From Granulosicoccaceae bacterium (GTDB lineage Bacteria > Pseudomonadota > Gammaproteobacteria > DAOVJZ01): a DNA stretch of 6,368 nucleotides. The notes beneath the pieces are model-generated. The model saw nothing but the letters and a program-made list of their open reading frames with translations. It did no database searches and had not been told where the DNA came from. The stretch is from positions 1 through 6,368 of the forward strand of contig DAOVJZ010000091.1 in the NCBI GenBank assembly GCA_030632035.1. Direction: 5' to 3'. A program made the position numbers and the translations under genes. Position 1 is the stretch's first letter; every line of letters starts with the position of its first letter. Shown here one piece after another: positions 1 to 5,744 of the stretch.

Positions 1-1562
1 CGTGGGTGCAGGCCAATAGAGGGTTCGTCCAGCACATACATGACACCGACCAGCCCGGCACCAATCTGGCTGGCTAAGCGAATACGTTGTGCCTCACCAC
101 CAGACAGGGTGTCGGCCTTGCGTTCCAGTGATAGATATTCCAGCCCTACATTAACCAGAAAGCCAAGCCGTTCACGCAGTTCTTTTAGAATCTTGATGGC
201 AATTTCATTACGCCAACCGGGCAGGGTCAGGTTTTCAAAAAAGTTGAGCGCCTTGCCGATAGGCAGACGAGTGATTTCCGGTAAGGTTTGTTCAGCTACA
301 TACACATGCCGTGCGGCACGCGTTAGACGTGCGCCGTTACAGGATGGACAAGTTTGAATACTCAGGTTCTTGGCCAGATCCTCACGTACGACATTGGAAT
401 CGGTTTCACGATAGCGACGTTCCATATTACGGATAATGCCTTCAAAACTGTGACTGCGTTTGGTTTTGCCACTTTCACCCAGATAGGTAAATTCAATTTC
501 TTGTTCGCCACTGCCATATAACAGTATGTGGCGAATATCTTCCGGTAAATCCTGAAACGGGGTATCTAGATCAAATTTGTAATGATGAGCCAGTGCTGAA
601 ATAAGCTGAAAATACCAGGTATTACGCCGATCCCAACCACGGACTGCACCACCGGGCAAACTCAATTCTGGATGTCGTACCACATGCTCCGGATCAAAAA
701 ACTGTTTTACTCCCAGGCCATCACATTCCGGACACGCGCCAGCTGGATTGTTGAAAGAAAAAATGCGTGGTTCAAGTTCCTGAATGCTGTAACCACATTC
801 GGAACACGCAAAGCGAGCCGAAAATACGATGTCTTCCTGTTCAGCATTATCCATGAATGCAACACGGGCGATGCCGTCAGTTAAATCCAGTGTGGTTTCA
901 AAGGATTCAGCCAGTCGTTGTTTGATGTCTGGCCGTACCTTGAAGCGATCAACAATGGCCTCAATCGTGTGTTTCTTGCGTAGATCCAGTTCCGGTATTT
1001 CATCCAGTTCAATCACTTCACCATCAATGCGTGCGCGGATATAACCTTGACTGCGTAATTCTTCCAGAATCTTGATGTGTTCACCCTTGCGTTCTGTGAC
1101 CACGGGGGCAAGCAGCATCATGCGACTGCCTTCAGGCAAAGCAAGCACGGTATCGACCATTTGACTTACGATTTGGGCCTCAAGCACCGTGTTGTGATCA
1201 GGACAGCGTGGTTCACCGGCGCGTGCAAATAACAGGCGCAGGTAGTCGTAGATTTCGGTAATGGTGCCAACGGTGGAACGCGGGTTATGTGATGTGGCCT
1301 TTTGTTCTATCGAGATAGCAGGGGACAAACCTTCAATCGTATCGACATCCGGTTTTTCCATAACGGATAAAAACTGGCGCGCATAGGCTGACAACGATTC
1401 GACATAGCGGCGTTGGCCTTCGGCATAAATCGTATCAAAGGCGAGTGATGACTTGCCAGAACCGGACAGGCCCGTGATGACGATCATTTTATCGCGTGGC
1501 AGGTCGAGATTGATGGCTTTCAGGTTGTGGGTTCTTGCACCACGTATTCGGATACTACTCAT
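1..1562 (-). CDS. uvrA: UvrA, excinuclease ABC subunit A (N-terminal 520 codons, cut by window edge)
   Basis: UvrA is the ATP-dependent damage sensor of nucleotide excision repair. It dimerises, binds distorted DNA and loads UvrB. The reading frame starts at an ATG at 1562-1560, opens MSSIRIRGARTHNLK, and stays open to the left edge, so about 55% of a usual protein of roughly 940 residues is visible. The first Walker A motif is GLSGSGKSS at residues 31-39, with K37. The first zinc finger has C253, C256, C277 and C280, the spacing I recall for E. coli UvrA. The ABC signature LSGGE is at 486-490, and the Walker B end LDEPS has D512 and E513, followed by the IGLHP stretch. Nothing is frameshifted or missing in the visible part. 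A GGAAA ribosome-binding site lies about 6 bases before the ATG. The second ATPase half and the C-terminal zinc finger lie outside the window. Identification is essentially certain. Confidence 0.98.
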   Translation of the reverse strand, partial: MSSIRIRGARTHNLKAINLDLPRDKMIVITGLSGSGKSSLAFDTIYAEGQRRYVESLSAYARQFLSVMEKPDVDTIEGLSPAISIEQKATSHNPRSTVGTITEIYDYLRLLFARAGEPRCPDHNTVLEAQIVSQMVDTVLALPEGSRMMLLAPVVTERKGEHIKILEELRSQGYIRARIDGEVIELDEIPELDLRKKHTIEAIVDRFKVRPDIKQRLAESFETTLDLTDGIARVAFMDNAEQEDIVFSARFACSECGYSIQELEPRIFSFNNPAGACPECDGLGVKQFFDPEHVVRHPELSLPGGAVRGWDRRNTWYFQLISALAHHYKFDLDTPFQDLPEDIRHILLYGSGEQEIEFTYLGESGKTKRSHSFEGIIRNMERRYRETDSNVVREDLAKNLSIQTCPSCNGARLTRAARHVYVAEQTLPEITRLPIGKALNFFENLTLPGWRNEIAIKILKELRERLGFLVNVGLEYLSLERKADTLSGGEAQRIRLASQIGAGLVGVMYVLDEPSIGLHP

Positions 1563-1583
1563 AATTTTTCCGGGGCAGAGTAA

Positions 1584-1620
1584 ACCTGTTAATATACGTT
1601 GTTCTGGGTCTAGTAAGCAA
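1584..1620 (-). promoter_or_regulatory. Likely sigma70 promoter of uvrA, overlapping a degenerate LexA-like half-site
   Basis: Read on the minus strand, TTGCTT (1620-1615) and TATATT (1596-1591) are separated by 18 bases, and the uvrA ATG lies about 30 bases downstream. This is a reasonable sigma70 promoter. The -10 overlaps a sequence resembling half of a LexA box: on the plus strand CTGT (1586-1589), eight AT-rich bases, then GTTG where ACAG is expected. uvrA is SOS-induced in E. coli, but here one half-site is poor, so LexA control is only a possibility. Confidence 0.5.
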
Positions 1621-1637
1621 AGAGAACTTTATATATT

Positions 1638-3026
1638 GTGAAATCTACTCGAAGTGACGCATTCTCGATGACATCAAGCGAAAAACGCGCCGCCACGTCT
1701 TTATCGAGCATCTATGCCCTGCGTATGCTGGGGTTATTCATGATCCTGCCAGTCTTTTCACTCTATGCCGATCAGCTTGAGGGGAGTACACCATTACTGA
1801 TAGGTATGGCAATTGGTGTTTATGGCCTGACCCAGGCCATATTTCAGATTCCATTCGGGTTTGCCTCGGATCGTCTGGGGCGTAAACCGGTCATTATTTT
1901 TGGTTTGTTATTGTTTGCGGCCGGCAGCGTAATTGCGGCTATGTCGGAATCTATTACCGGTGTCATTATCGGACGTGCCATGCAGGGTAGTGGGGCGATT
2001 GCAGCTGCGGTCATGGCACTGGCCGCTGATCTATCGCGCGAAGAACATCGTACCAAGGTTATGGCCATGATCGGTATGAGTATCGGCATGTCATTTGCAC
2101 TGGCGTTATTACTTGGGCCGCTACTTAATAACTGGATCGGGGTGCCGGGTATTTTCTGGTTAACATCTGGTCTGGCATTGATCTCGATTGCTGTGGTCAA
2201 GTTTGCTGTGCCTACGGCCGTGCAATCCCGAGTGCATCGTGATGCCGAACCTGTTGCCGCACAGCTCGGCAGTGTGATTGCCGATGGGCAGTTATTACGT
2301 CTGGATGTTGGTATTTTTATTCTGCATATTATTTTGACGGCTACTTTTGTGGTATTGCCGCTGGCATTACGTGATTACAGTGGTCTGAAATCAATGGATC
2401 ACTGGCAGGTTTATTTGCCGGCATTAATCCTGTCTGTTGCCGGTATGATTCCATTTATTATTCTGGCGGAAAAACAACGCAGAATGAAACAGGTATTTGT
2501 CGGTGCCATTGTTGTATTGGCATTATCAGGAATCGGATTACGACTTTTTTACGAATCACTGACAGGATTGTTTATTACTATTGCTGTGTTTTTTCTGGCC
2601 TTCAATCTGCTTGAAGCCACATTGCCATCTCTGGTTTCCAAGATTGCACCACCGGATAAAAAGGGGAGTGCGATGGGTGTGTATTCCAGCTCCCAGTTTT
2701 TTGGTGCCTTTGTTGGTGGTGTAACGGGCGGCTGGTTATACGGGAAATACGGTGTAGAAGGCGTATTTTCTTTTTCTGCTTCGATAGCTGCTATATGGGT
2801 TGTAATTGCAAGCAGTATGCGAAGCCCGCGCTATCTAGTAACCCGTTTAATTAATATTGGAAAGATTACTGAAGAAGAGGCGAGGCACTTAACGCTTCAG
2901 ATGACACAAGTCACCGGTGTTGCCGAAGTCACTGTAATTATTGAAGAAGGTGTGGCGTATCTTAAGGTGGATAAACATGCGCTGGATGAAGAGGCATTGA
3001 GCAAATTTTCAACATTAAGCCCCTGA
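1638..3026 (+). CDS. yajR: YajR-type MFS transporter with C-terminal YAM-like domain
   Basis: This is a 462-residue inner-membrane protein of the major facilitator superfamily, about the length of E. coli YajR (about 454). About 12 hydrophobic helices occupy residues 25-390. MFS motif A is GFASDRLGRK at 74-83, with D78 and R79. A motif-B-like RAMQGSGA sits at 113-120. The stretch YGLTQAIFQIPFG and the following helices match YajR closely from memory. Residues about 398-456 form a soluble tail (TGVAEVTVIIEEGVAYLKVD) that fits the ferredoxin-like YAM domain of YajR. The family is predicted to export drugs or metabolites by proton antiport; the true substrate is unknown. The frame opens with GTG at 1638, with AGAGAA 11 bases before it. 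ATG at 1668 (residue 11, MTSSEKRAA) aligns better with the conserved YajR N-terminus and may be the true start. Neither start has a strong ribosome-binding site. The gene diverges from uvrA and lies upstream of ssb on the same strand, but a likely terminator separates it from ssb. Confidence 0.9.
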   Translation: MKSTRSDAFSMTSSEKRAATSLSSIYALRMLGLFMILPVFSLYADQLEGSTPLLIGMAIGVYGLTQAIFQIPFGFASDRLGRKPVIIFGLLLFAAGSVIAAMSESITGVIIGRAMQGSGAIAAAVMALAADLSREEHRTKVMAMIGMSIGMSFALALLLGPLLNNWIGVPGIFWLTSGLALISIAVVKFAVPTAVQSRVHRDAEPVAAQLGSVIADGQLLRLDVGIFILHIILTATFVVLPLALRDYSGLKSMDHWQVYLPALILSVAGMIPFIILAEKQRRMKQVFVGAIVVLALSGIGLRLFYESLTGLFITIAVFFLAFNLLEATLPSLVSKIAPPDKKGSAMGVYSSSQFFGAFVGGVTGGWLYGKYGVEGVFSFSASIAAIWVVIASSMRSPRYLVTRLINIGKITEEEARHLTLQMTQVTGVAEVTVIIEEGVAYLKVDKHALDEEALSKFSTLSP

Positions 3027-3191
3027 AGCGGCGCTGGCTGCGTTGAAAAGAAACTCAAAAATGCTTGTGCCCGTATATTGGGTGCTCATTTACTGTATGT
3101 AAGTCGTTCCCGCGCGCACTGTAGAACCCCTTCGGGTTTCATTCAGCATTACTTCACTACGCTCAGGTCATCCATGCGCTCCACGACATAA

Positions 3192-3205
3192 GGACATCCA
3201 TGTCC
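3192..3205. repeat. Inverted repeat GGACAT-CC-ATGTCC
   Basis: A perfect 6-bp inverted repeat with a 2-base centre. It is read from the sequence and lies within the candidate intergenic repeat block. The centre is too tight for an ideal RNA hairpin, so a DNA-level palindrome or a stem with its top pairs opened is more likely. Confidence 0.55.
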
Positions 3206-3232
3206 AAAACTCCGCTTTTTTCGTTTCTTTTG

Positions 3233-3256
3233 CCTCGAGTACAGGGATGTACGAGG
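3233..3256. repeat. Bulged hairpin CCTC-ga-GTAC-AGGGAT-GTAC-GAGG
   Basis: Eight base pairs in two blocks (CCTC/GAGG and GTAC/GTAC) are interrupted by a 2-base bulge on the 5' side and closed by a 6-base loop AGGGAT. It sits five bases upstream of the GCAAT/ATTGC inverted repeat at 3261-3279. Together they form the right half of the candidate composite repeat. Confidence 0.5.
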
Positions 3257-3299
3257 TAGAGCAATGCAGGAGCAATTGCCGATAGCCATCATCCACTTC

Positions 3300-3332
3300 A
3301 GGAACTTAATTAGAGGTTCCTTTATTATTCTT
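3300..3332 (+). terminator. Probable intrinsic terminator between yajR and ssb
   Basis: The stem AGGAACTT (3300-3307) pairs with AGAGTTCCT-like bases at 3314-3321: six Watson-Crick pairs from A3300-T3321 to C3305-G3316, then a T-G wobble and a T-A pair, around a 6-base loop. A T-rich tail, TTTATTATTCTT, follows. The stem is only moderately GC-rich, so strength is uncertain. It lies about 270 bases after the yajR stop and would separate yajR transcription from ssb. Confidence 0.55.
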
Positions 3333-3419
3333 CCCTAACATCCTGATTTTAATATTTATGATGATATGAGAGAAACAAAAGCTACCTTTGTTTGATTTCC
3401 CTTGATATTATTAGCTTCG

Positions 3420-3467
3420 CAATTGGTCACACAATTGTTAAAAAATAACATCAAGCTACGTATACAT
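3420..3467 (+). promoter_or_regulatory. ssb promoter region with nested inverted repeats
   Basis: The AT-rich leader of ssb offers two overlapping promoter candidates. One is TTGGTC (3423-3428), a 17-base spacer, then TAACAT (3446-3451). The other is TTGTTA (3435-3440), a long 20-base spacer, then TATACA (3461-3466). The same stretch holds two CAATTG hexamers (3420-3425 and 3432-3437) separated by GTCACA, and the inverted repeat TGTTA-AAAAA-TAACA (3436-3450). No LexA box is recognisable, unlike the SOS-controlled ssb of E. coli. Which promoter is used cannot be decided from the sequence. Confidence 0.4.
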
Positions 3468-3483
3468 AAACGACAAAATAAAT

Positions 3484-3489
3484 CGGGAG
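3484..3489 (+). promoter_or_regulatory. Ribosome-binding site of ssb
   Basis: GGGAGA lies 7 bases before the ATG at 3497. It is the clearest Shine-Dalgarno sequence in the window and fixes the ssb start. Confidence 0.8.
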
Positions 3490-3496
3490 AAATAAA

Positions 3497-3952
3497 ATGG
3501 CGAGAGGCGTAAATAAAGTAATTCTGGTAGGAAATTTAGGCAAAGATCCAGAAGTACGTTATATGCCAAGTGGTGGCGCAGTGACTAACGTTACTTTAGC
3601 AACCAGTGAGCAGTGGAAGGATAAACAATCTGGAGAGAAAAAAGAAAATACAGAATGGCATCGCATTGTATTTTTTGGTCGACTCGCAGAGATTGCCGGT
3701 GAATACTTGAAAAAAGGTTCGCAGGTTTATGTGGAAGGTCGTTTGCAAACACGCAAGTGGCAAGGTCAAGATGGACAGGATCGTTATACGACTGAAATCG
3801 TGGCCAATGAAATGCAAATGTTAGGCAGTCGCAGTGGTGCAGGTGGTACTAGTTACTCGAATGATATGCCAGCATCAGCTCCAGCCCCGGCAGGTAAAGA
3901 ACCTGCAATGGCTGCCGGTGCAGATGATTTTGATGACGACATACCATTTTAG
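3497..3952 (+). CDS. ssb: Single-stranded DNA-binding protein SSB
   Basis: SSB coats single-stranded DNA during replication, recombination and repair, and recruits partner proteins through its C-terminal tip. The product is 151 residues, somewhat shorter than the 178 of E. coli. The OB fold spans residues 1 to about 110, starting MARGVNKVILVGNLGKDPEVRYMP. The DNA-stacking aromatics W40, W54, F60 and W88 are in the E. coli positions to within a residue. A short flexible linker (about 111-141), rich in Gly, Ser, Ala and Pro, follows; its brevity explains the shorter length. The tail DDFDDDIPF is the canonical acidic interaction tip. The ATG at 3497 follows a clear GGGAGA ribosome-binding site (3484-3489) at good spacing. 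The gene appears monocistronic, bounded by a probable terminator upstream and a strong one downstream. The nearby uvrA is a familiar neighbour in this bacterial class. Confidence 0.98.
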   Translation: MARGVNKVILVGNLGKDPEVRYMPSGGAVTNVTLATSEQWKDKQSGEKKENTEWHRIVFFGRLAEIAGEYLKKGSQVYVEGRLQTRKWQGQDGQDRYTTEIVANEMQMLGSRSGAGGTSYSNDMPASAPAPAGKEPAMAAGADDFDDDIPF

Positions 3953-3980
3953 ATAATTACATAAAGCAACAATATTCAAC

Positions 3981-4016
3981 AAAACCCCTGCTGGAAACAG
4001 CGGGGGTTTTTGTTTT
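3981..4016 (+). terminator. Strong intrinsic terminator after ssb
   Basis: AAAACCCCTGCTG (3981-3993) pairs with CAGCGGGGGTTTT (3998-4010) over 13 pairs, one of them a G-T wobble, closed by a GAAA tetraloop and followed by TGTTTT. It starts 28 bases after the ssb stop. The A-tract on the left arm would also give a hairpin with a T-run on the opposite strand, so it could act in both directions. It ends 18 bases before the next gene's ATG. Confidence 0.95.
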
Positions 4017-4034
4017 ATAGGCTACACTTTTTTC

Positions 4035-5321
4035 ATGCCAGCCATTTATAAAAATAAACAAATCTTCTCCTGGGCATTATATGACTGGGCCAATTCAGCT
4101 TATGCTACCGTTGTAATTGCTGGTTTCTTTCCGGTTTTTTTCAAGGAATACTGGGCTACAGGTATTGATAGCGGTACCAGTACATTTTATTTAGGTTTAG
4201 GCAATTCTCTTTCCAGTTTGTTAATTGTTTTGTTGGCACCATTACTCGGGGCGATTGCCGATCAGGCCGGTGCGCGTAAAAAGTTTCTATTGTTTTTTGC
4301 CGCACTCGGTATGGTGATGTGTGGTTCGCTTTATTTTGTACAAAGCGGCCAATGGCCGTTGGCGGTCCTGCTTTATATTGTTGCAAGCATCGGGTTCATG
4401 GGGGCCAATATTTTTTATGATGCGTTGATCACCGTTGTCGCAAGCCATAAAAACATGGATCGGGTATCAGCATTGGGCTTTTCATTAGGTTATCTGGGGG
4501 GTGGTATTTTATTTTCCATCAATGTATTGATGGTACTTTATCCGGAAAGCTTTGGCATTACCGATAGCACTGAAGCCATACGGTTGGCTTTTATCATGGT
4601 TGCCGTGTGGTGGGTGGTTTTTTCATTACCGATATTTTTGTTTGTAAAGGAAAAGAAAAACCATGAATACAAATCCAGACCAGTCAGCACTTCGATTGTT
4701 GATGGTATTAAACAACTAACGGGCACATTTCATCATATACGACAACTGCGAGTTGTATTTTTATTCTTGCTGGCGTACTGGTTATACATTGATGGTGTGG
4801 ATACTATTATTCGCATGGCCGTGGATTACGGAATGGCATTAGGTTTTCCTGCGGATACATTAATGGTTGCATTGTTGATCACCCAGTTTATTGGTTTTCC
4901 GGCGGCACTTGTGTTTGGCAAACTAGGGGAAACATGGGGAACAAAGAAAAGTATTTTCCTTGCCATTTTTATATATATGGGAATTACCGGGTGGGGCTAT
5001 TTCATGGATCAGGTATATGAGTTTTATGTATTGGCAGTTGCGATTGGTCTGGTGCAGGGTGGTGTGCAGTCATTGAGCCGTTCTTTTTATGCGCGCATTA
5101 TTCCGGCCAACAAGGCGGCAGAGTTTTTTGGTTTCTACAATATGCTGGGCAAGTTTGCAGCAGTGATTGGGCCGGTCATGATGGGATGGGTCAGCATGAC
5201 AACAGGTGATGCACGTTTGTCGATTTTATCTCTGATTATTTTGTTCTTTTTGGGAGCTATTGTGCTTTATTTTGTCGATGAGCAGGAGGGGATCCGGCAA
5301 GCCAGACTATTGAGGGAGTAG
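4035..5321 (+). CDS. MFS transporter of the UMF1 / Atg22-like family
   Basis: This is a 428-residue polytopic inner-membrane protein with about 12 predicted helices. The N-terminal hallmark YDWANSA is at residues 16-22. A motif-A-like loop GAIADQAGARKK (72-83) follows helix 2. The C-terminal half carries GGVQSLSRS (342-350) and EFFGFYNMLGK (363-373), both typical of the UMF1/Atg22-like group. Yeast Atg22 exports amino acids from the vacuole; bacterial members have no well-established substrate, so none is assigned. Only one start is possible: no alternative start codon lies just upstream in frame, and the hallmark follows closely. That ATG has no Shine-Dalgarno sequence and lies just behind the ssb terminator. 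Either read-through, or a promoter embedded in the hairpin giving a very short leader, must drive it. It is unrelated in sequence type to the YajR-like transporter before ssb. No clear terminator follows the stop codon. Confidence 0.88.
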   Translation: MPAIYKNKQIFSWALYDWANSAYATVVIAGFFPVFFKEYWATGIDSGTSTFYLGLGNSLSSLLIVLLAPLLGAIADQAGARKKFLLFFAALGMVMCGSLYFVQSGQWPLAVLLYIVASIGFMGANIFYDALITVVASHKNMDRVSALGFSLGYLGGGILFSINVLMVLYPESFGITDSTEAIRLAFIMVAVWWVVFSLPIFLFVKEKKNHEYKSRPVSTSIVDGIKQLTGTFHHIRQLRVVFLFLLAYWLYIDGVDTIIRMAVDYGMALGFPADTLMVALLITQFIGFPAALVFGKLGETWGTKKSIFLAIFIYMGITGWGYFMDQVYEFYVLAVAIGLVQGGVQSLSRSFYARIIPANKAAEFFGFYNMLGKFAAVIGPVMMGWVSMTTGDARLSILSLIILFFLGAIVLYFVDEQEGIRQARLLRE

Positions 5322-5570
5322 CGGCTAACTATTTGTTTTTCAAATTGATATTTATTATGTCTTTAAAATCAGAGAGTGCAATCACCCTGGTTTATTAAAG
5401 GTTTTTTATATCTAAATCCTGCTATTTATAGGGTATATATCCCATACACATTACCTCTGTTCTTATGTATCTATTTGTACGATTTTACAAATAGTTAACA
5501 TGGATTCACTTGTTATTGTCGATAACCAATCAGGCAGAATAGTTGCGGTTTTATTTTCATGATTTTTCTC
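5322..5570. other. AT-rich intergenic stretch without an intact gene
   Basis: No credible coding frame is present on either strand. The longest forward reading with its own ATG here (5500-5562, 20 codons, MDSLVIVDNQSG) has no ribosome-binding site and no recognisable family. No terminator for the upstream transporter gene can be made out. The only clear structure is the inverted repeat at 5472-5493. The composition is more AT-rich than the genes to the left. Confidence 0.6.
5472..5493. repeat. Perfect 8-bp inverted repeat TATTTGTA / TACAAATA
   Basis: TATTTGTA (5472-5479) and TACAAATA (5486-5493) are exact complements around a 6-base loop CGATTT. No T-run follows, so a terminator is unlikely. 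It could be an operator for a dimeric regulator or a leader hairpin, but it lies about 250 bases before the sensor gene and its target is unknown. Confidence 0.5.
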
Positions 5571-5596
5571 ATGGAATATGCGGCGACAGGTATTGA

Positions 5597-5723
5597 ATTA
5601 GTGGAATTGTAATTAACAAAAATGTGCCTGAACAAGTCAGGGAAAATATCAAGAAGGCATTACCTGATTCTCAGCTCATCTGATTACAAACAACTTGCAC
5701 AGTGGCTGGAAAAAATAAAATAA
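5597..5723 (+). pseudogene. Decayed 3' end of a gene, possibly a PhnD-like periplasmic binding protein
   Basis: A frame beginning after the stop at 5594-5596 reads ISGIVINKNVPEQVRENI, then KKALPDSQLI, and ends at TGA 5681-5683. Shifting by one base at that point continues as DYKQLAQWLEKIK to TAA at 5721-5723. The composition (amphipathic, Lys-rich helix, coding-like codons on both sides of one shift) looks like a real protein C-terminus broken by a frameshift. No matching start or N-terminal part is present upstream. The pattern of a hydrophobic strand, a VPE-type turn, a helix ending in KKAL and then DY reminds me of the C-terminal region of phosphate/phosphonate-type binding proteins, which sometimes sit beside sensor kinases. 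That family link is a weak guess; the remnant itself is somewhat firmer. Confidence 0.35.
5694..5721 (+). promoter_or_regulatory. Possible promoter of the sensor gene
   Basis: TTGCAC (5694-5699) and TAAAAT (5716-5721) are spaced by 16 bases and lie about 24 bases before the sensor's ATG. The match is fair, but the surrounding DNA is AT-rich, so chance -10-like sequences are common. It overlaps the end of the decayed reading frame, which fits a gene that lost its upstream operon partner. Confidence 0.35.
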
Positions 5724-5744
5724 ATTTTGGGTTGACTATAAACA

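Larger units (their letters stand above)
3027..3290. repeat. Candidate composite intergenic repeat rich in hairpins
   Basis: This gene-free block follows the yajR stop directly and contains a series of short inverted repeats. GAACCC-CTTC-GGGTTT is at 3124-3139. The near-palindrome GGACAT-CC-ATGTCC is at 3192-3205. CCTC-ga-GTAC-AGGGAT-GTAC-GAGG is at 3233-3256. GCAAT and ATTGC (3261-3265 and 3275-3279) flank a 9-base loop. The block is less AT-rich than the DNA that follows. Its style, a mosaic of small hairpins placed after a gene, resembles dispersed intergenic repeats in gammaproteobacterial genomes. No second copy is present in this window, so repeat status is inferred. It has no transposase and no credible coding frame on either strand. 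Confidence 0.45.

Noticed and set aside
40..1641. Several plus-strand reading frames of 62-105 codons
   Set aside because: They lie antisense to uvrA, whose minus-strand frame is continuous with all expected motifs. Their translations are Arg/Ser-rich with no family resemblance.
1844..2200. Minus-strand frame of 118 codons
   Set aside because: It is antisense to the conserved N-terminal half of the YajR-like transporter, and its composition is that expected of the reverse of a membrane protein.
3124..3139. GAACCC-CTTC-GGGTTT hairpin as a terminator for yajR
   Set aside because: The stem is short and no T-run follows. The hairpin at 3300-3321 with its T-rich tail is a better candidate.
3596..3817. 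Minus-strand frame of 73 codons inside ssb
   Set aside because: It is antisense to the conserved OB fold and has no ribosome-binding site.
4156..4726. Two minus-strand frames of 76 and 62 codons
   Set aside because: Both are shadows of the UMF1-family transporter gene.
5431..5443. GGTATATATCCC-like palindrome
   Set aside because: Only three GC pairs match around a mismatched TATATAT centre, so it is not a meaningful inverted repeat.
5500..5562. Twenty-codon frame MDSLVIVDNQSG as a small protein
   Set aside because: It has no ribosome-binding site, no recognisable family and no flanking support; it may be part of the degraded DNA.
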